From Paenibacillus_AB sp036577625 (GTDB lineage Bacteria > Bacillota > Bacilli > Paenibacillales > NBRC-103111): a stretch of 64,000 nt of DNA. This document shows positions 61,968 through 64,000 of this stretch, in pieces. Positions within the stretch are counted from its first letter, which is position 1, and each line of letters begins with the position of its first letter. The stretch is taken from positions 124,001-188,000 of the forward strand of contig NZ_JARBDC010000001.1 in the NCBI RefSeq assembly GCF_036577625.1. The letters are read 5' to 3'. The notes below the pieces were generated by a model, which ran no database searches, had not been told where the DNA came from, and saw only the letters and a program-made list of their open reading frames with translations. A program made the position numbers and the translations under genes.

Positions 61968-63736
61968 CCTACCACCCTCCGTTCTTCCTGATGCTGCGCG
62001 AAATCGGGATGATCCGAATACTGGATTTTATACGTATCGTAATAATGGCCGGGCTGGCGGAGCAGCTCTTCGTGCGTGCCGCGTTGAATGATGCGTCCGC
62101 CTTCCAGAACGAGAATTTCGTCGGCATGCTTCAGCGACGAGATGCGGTGCGCGATAATGAACGTCGTCCGTCCTTTCATCAGCTCCCGGAAGCCGGCCTG
62201 AATTTCGTGCTCCGTCTCCATGTCGACCGCGCTCGTGGCGTCGTCCAAAATCAATATTTTCGGATCTTTGATCAGCGCGCGGGCGATGGCGATCCGCTGC
62301 TTCTGTCCGCCGGACAGCCCCATGCCGCGTTCGCCGACGATCGTATCGTAGCCGAGCGGCAGCTCCATGATGAAGTCGTGGGCTTTGGCCAGCTTGGCGG
62401 CGCGAACGATTTCTTCGTCCGTCACGTCTTTGCGCCCGTACGAAATGTTGTTGCGAATCGTCGAGGAGAACAGGAACGTTTCCTGAAAGACGAGCGCGAT
62501 TTGCTGCCGCAAGCTTTCGAGCTTGATGTCGCGAATGTCTTTGCCGTCGAGCGTGATCCGGCCTTCCTTGATATTGTAGGCGCGCAGCAAAAGCTGGATG
62601 ACGGTCGACTTGCCGGAGCCGGTTCCCCCGAGCAGCCCGATGACCGAGCCCGCCGGAGCGTCCAGATTGAACTCGCGAAGCGCCGGCTGCTTTTCCGGAT
62701 AAGCGAACGTGACGTTTTCGAAGCGGACCGAGCCGCGCACGTCGCTGCGCTGCAGCGCGACCGCGCCATCCTTGTCTTTTACGTGTACGTATTGGTTCAA
62801 TATTTCCAGCACGCGCTCGCCGGACGCTTTCGATTGCGTGTAGTTGTTAATATGGAAGCCGATATCCCGCATCGGCGCGATAATGTACCAGATGAAGCTG
62901 AAAAACGCGACCAGCTCGCCGAGCTTCATCGACCCGTTGATGACGAACATGCCGCCGGTCGCCAGCAAAATCGCCACGCAAACGGACGAGAGCAGCTCGA
63001 GCGTCGGGAAAAAGCGGGACCATGTGTAGGACAAGCTGATGTTGCTTTCTTTGAACTCCGCGCTTCGGACCGCGAATTTCTCGATTTCGAACGGTTCCCG
63101 CGCGAACGCCTTGACGGTCCGCACGCCGTTGATATTTTCCTGCACCGCCGTCGTCAAGTTGCTGTTCGCCTGGCGAACCGAACGGAAGCCGGGGTGAATT
63201 TTCCGCTCCAGCCTCATCGCCGTGACGACCAGAAACGGCATCGTGACGAACGTGACGAGCGTCAGCTTCCAGTTCATCGTAAACATCATGATCGAGCCGA
63301 AGATGAACATGAGAAATACGTTGAGCAGCTGGGCGAAGCCGAAGCCGATAAACTGCCGGATGCCTTCGAGGTCCGCGGTCAGTCGGGACATGAGGTCGCC
63401 CGTTTTGGCCCGGTCGTAATACTGAAACGATAAATATTGCAGCTTCTCGTACAGGGCGCCCCTCATATTGAAGGCGACCCGGTTGCCGAGCCGGCCCCCC
63501 GTAAACCCGTGCGTATACGCGAACGACGCTTTAACCGCTACGATTCCGACGACAAGCAGCGCTAGATAGGGCACCCATTCGAATTGTTCCTCCTTGATGA
63601 CGTCGTCGATGAGGAAGCGGAGCAAGTGCGGGTACACGAGCCCGAGTGCGGTGGAACACATCAAACAGACAATCGAGATGAACAGCAAATACCGGTCTTT
63701 CCAGTAAAATTGCTTCAACTGCTTTAAAACGTTCAT
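61964..63736 (-). CDS. ABC exporter, degenerate-site half of a heterodimer (BmrC-like)
   Basis: The 590-residue protein starts at ATG 63736 with CTAGGAGG upstream; a longer frame upstream is not supported. It has six helices and an ATPase domain with Walker A GGTGSGKST, signature LSGGQKQR and Walker B ILILDDATSAVD, where Asp replaces the catalytic Glu. It is the usual partner of the next gene, so one of the two ATP sites is slow or inactive. Confidence 0.9.
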   Translation of the reverse strand: MNVLKQLKQFYWKDRYLLFISIVCLMCSTALGLVYPHLLRFLIDDVIKEEQFEWVPYLALLVVGIVAVKASFAYTHGFTGGRLGNRVAFNMRGALYEKLQYLSFQYYDRAKTGDLMSRLTADLEGIRQFIGFGFAQLLNVFLMFIFGSIMMFTMNWKLTLVTFVTMPFLVVTAMRLERKIHPGFRSVRQANSNLTTAVQENINGVRTVKAFAREPFEIEKFAVRSAEFKESNISLSYTWSRFFPTLELLSSVCVAILLATGGMFVINGSMKLGELVAFFSFIWYIIAPMRDIGFHINNYTQSKASGERVLEILNQYVHVKDKDGAVALQRSDVRGSVRFENVTFAYPEKQPALREFNLDAPAGSVIGLLGGTGSGKSTVIQLLLRAYNIKEGRITLDGKDIRDIKLESLRQQIALVFQETFLFSSTIRNNISYGRKDVTDEEIVRAAKLAKAHDFIMELPLGYDTIVGERGMGLSGGQKQRIAIARALIKDPKILILDDATSAVDMETEHEIQAGFRELMKGRTTFIIAHRISSLKHADEILVLEGGRIIQRGTHEELLRQPGHYYDTYKIQYSDHPDFAQHQEERRVVG

Positions 63737-63777
63737 TGTCGCCCTCCTAGCCGGCTGCTTTCCAATTTTCTTAATGA

Positions 63778-63806
63778 ATCTTATCACCATCCCCTGGTTC
63801 GAGCAA
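63778..63806 (-). promoter_or_regulatory. Promoter of the ABC exporter pair
   Basis: TTGCTC and TAAGAT separated by 17 bases, about 40 bases upstream of the start. The remaining bases to 64000 show no gene. Confidence 0.6.
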
Positions 63807-64000
63807 TCGGGCGAATCGGGAGAAACGTTCAATATCCCGCTAATACACACAAAATAAGACGAAAACGGGAAGGAATCCATGCGATTCTTCCAAATCATCA
63901 AATTACCCGGCCATGGATGCGTTTTCACGAAACTTATGAAAATTGGGTGACAACCCTTGACAGGAGCGGGATTGGAAGCGCCGTCCGATCTCCTGAAAAT

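Overview
The window looks like chromosomal DNA of a high-GC, endospore-forming Firmicute of the Paenibacillaceae type (Paenibacillus/Cohnella-like). The reasons are a spoVK homologue, a LysM-GH18 cortex-lytic type enzyme, a MapB-type methionine aminopeptidase, YolD-like and YmaF-like proteins, strong GGAGG ribosome sites, frequent TTG and GTG starts, and a Gram-positive type LexA box. No rRNA, tRNA, CRISPR array, phage module or intact insertion sequence was found. Nearly all genes lie on the minus strand; only seven intact genes are on the plus strand. Most long plus-strand reading frames are GC-rich shadows of minus-strand genes.

Layout. 0-1.5 kb: a diguanylate cyclase, cut by the window edge, behind a c-di-GMP-I riboswitch and terminator. 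1.5-8.4 kb: radical SAM protein, HAD phosphatase, SpoVK, a membrane-anchored deacetylase, and DUF218, esterase, DUF402 and cyclophilin genes. 8.4-14.1 kb: a MacAB/YknXYZ-like ABC operon with two ATPases, one of them carrying an AbrB-like C-terminal domain. 14.2-32 kb: a patchwork of small housekeeping and modifying enzymes (three Nudix, two APH-type kinases, GNATs, nucleotidyltransferase, methyltransferase, two DUF402 paralogues) interrupted by decayed genes, plus exoA, Rrf2/thioredoxin and a MarR-MFS pair sharing an operator-like motif. 32-37 kb: an orphan arsB, a YqeK-like HD hydrolase, a 1.1 kb non-coding island holding one copy of each of three palindromic repeat families, then a YolD/WYL-like pair divergent from a SRAP (HMCES/YedK) gene with two LexA-type boxes between them.

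37-43 kb: a possible phosphodiester-scavenging locus comprising a secreted EEP-discoidin hydrolase, an orphan solute-binding lipoprotein, a glycerophosphodiester phosphodiesterase and a TarJ-like dehydrogenase. A bipartite 21-base motif is shared by the two promoter regions. 43-50.7 kb: DUF4184 membrane protein, MapB, a YrzF-like kinase fold, a secreted NlpC/P60 protein, a two-component system whose regulator has Asn at the expected phosphorylation site, a PAP2 phosphatase, a methyltransferase and a MarR regulator. 51-64 kb: parC and parE, an ABC-2 transporter with a GDSL hydrolase, a spore-cortex type GH18 and a heterodimeric multidrug-type ABC exporter.

Points that most deserve follow-up: the LexA-controlled SRAP/YolD/WYL module without a Y-family polymerase, the riboswitch-cyclase feedback pair, the shared operator of the phosphodiester locus, the repeat families with compensatory terminal changes, the ABC ATPase-AbrB fusion and the Asp-to-Asn response regulator. 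All functional calls come from reading the sequence; no database search was run.
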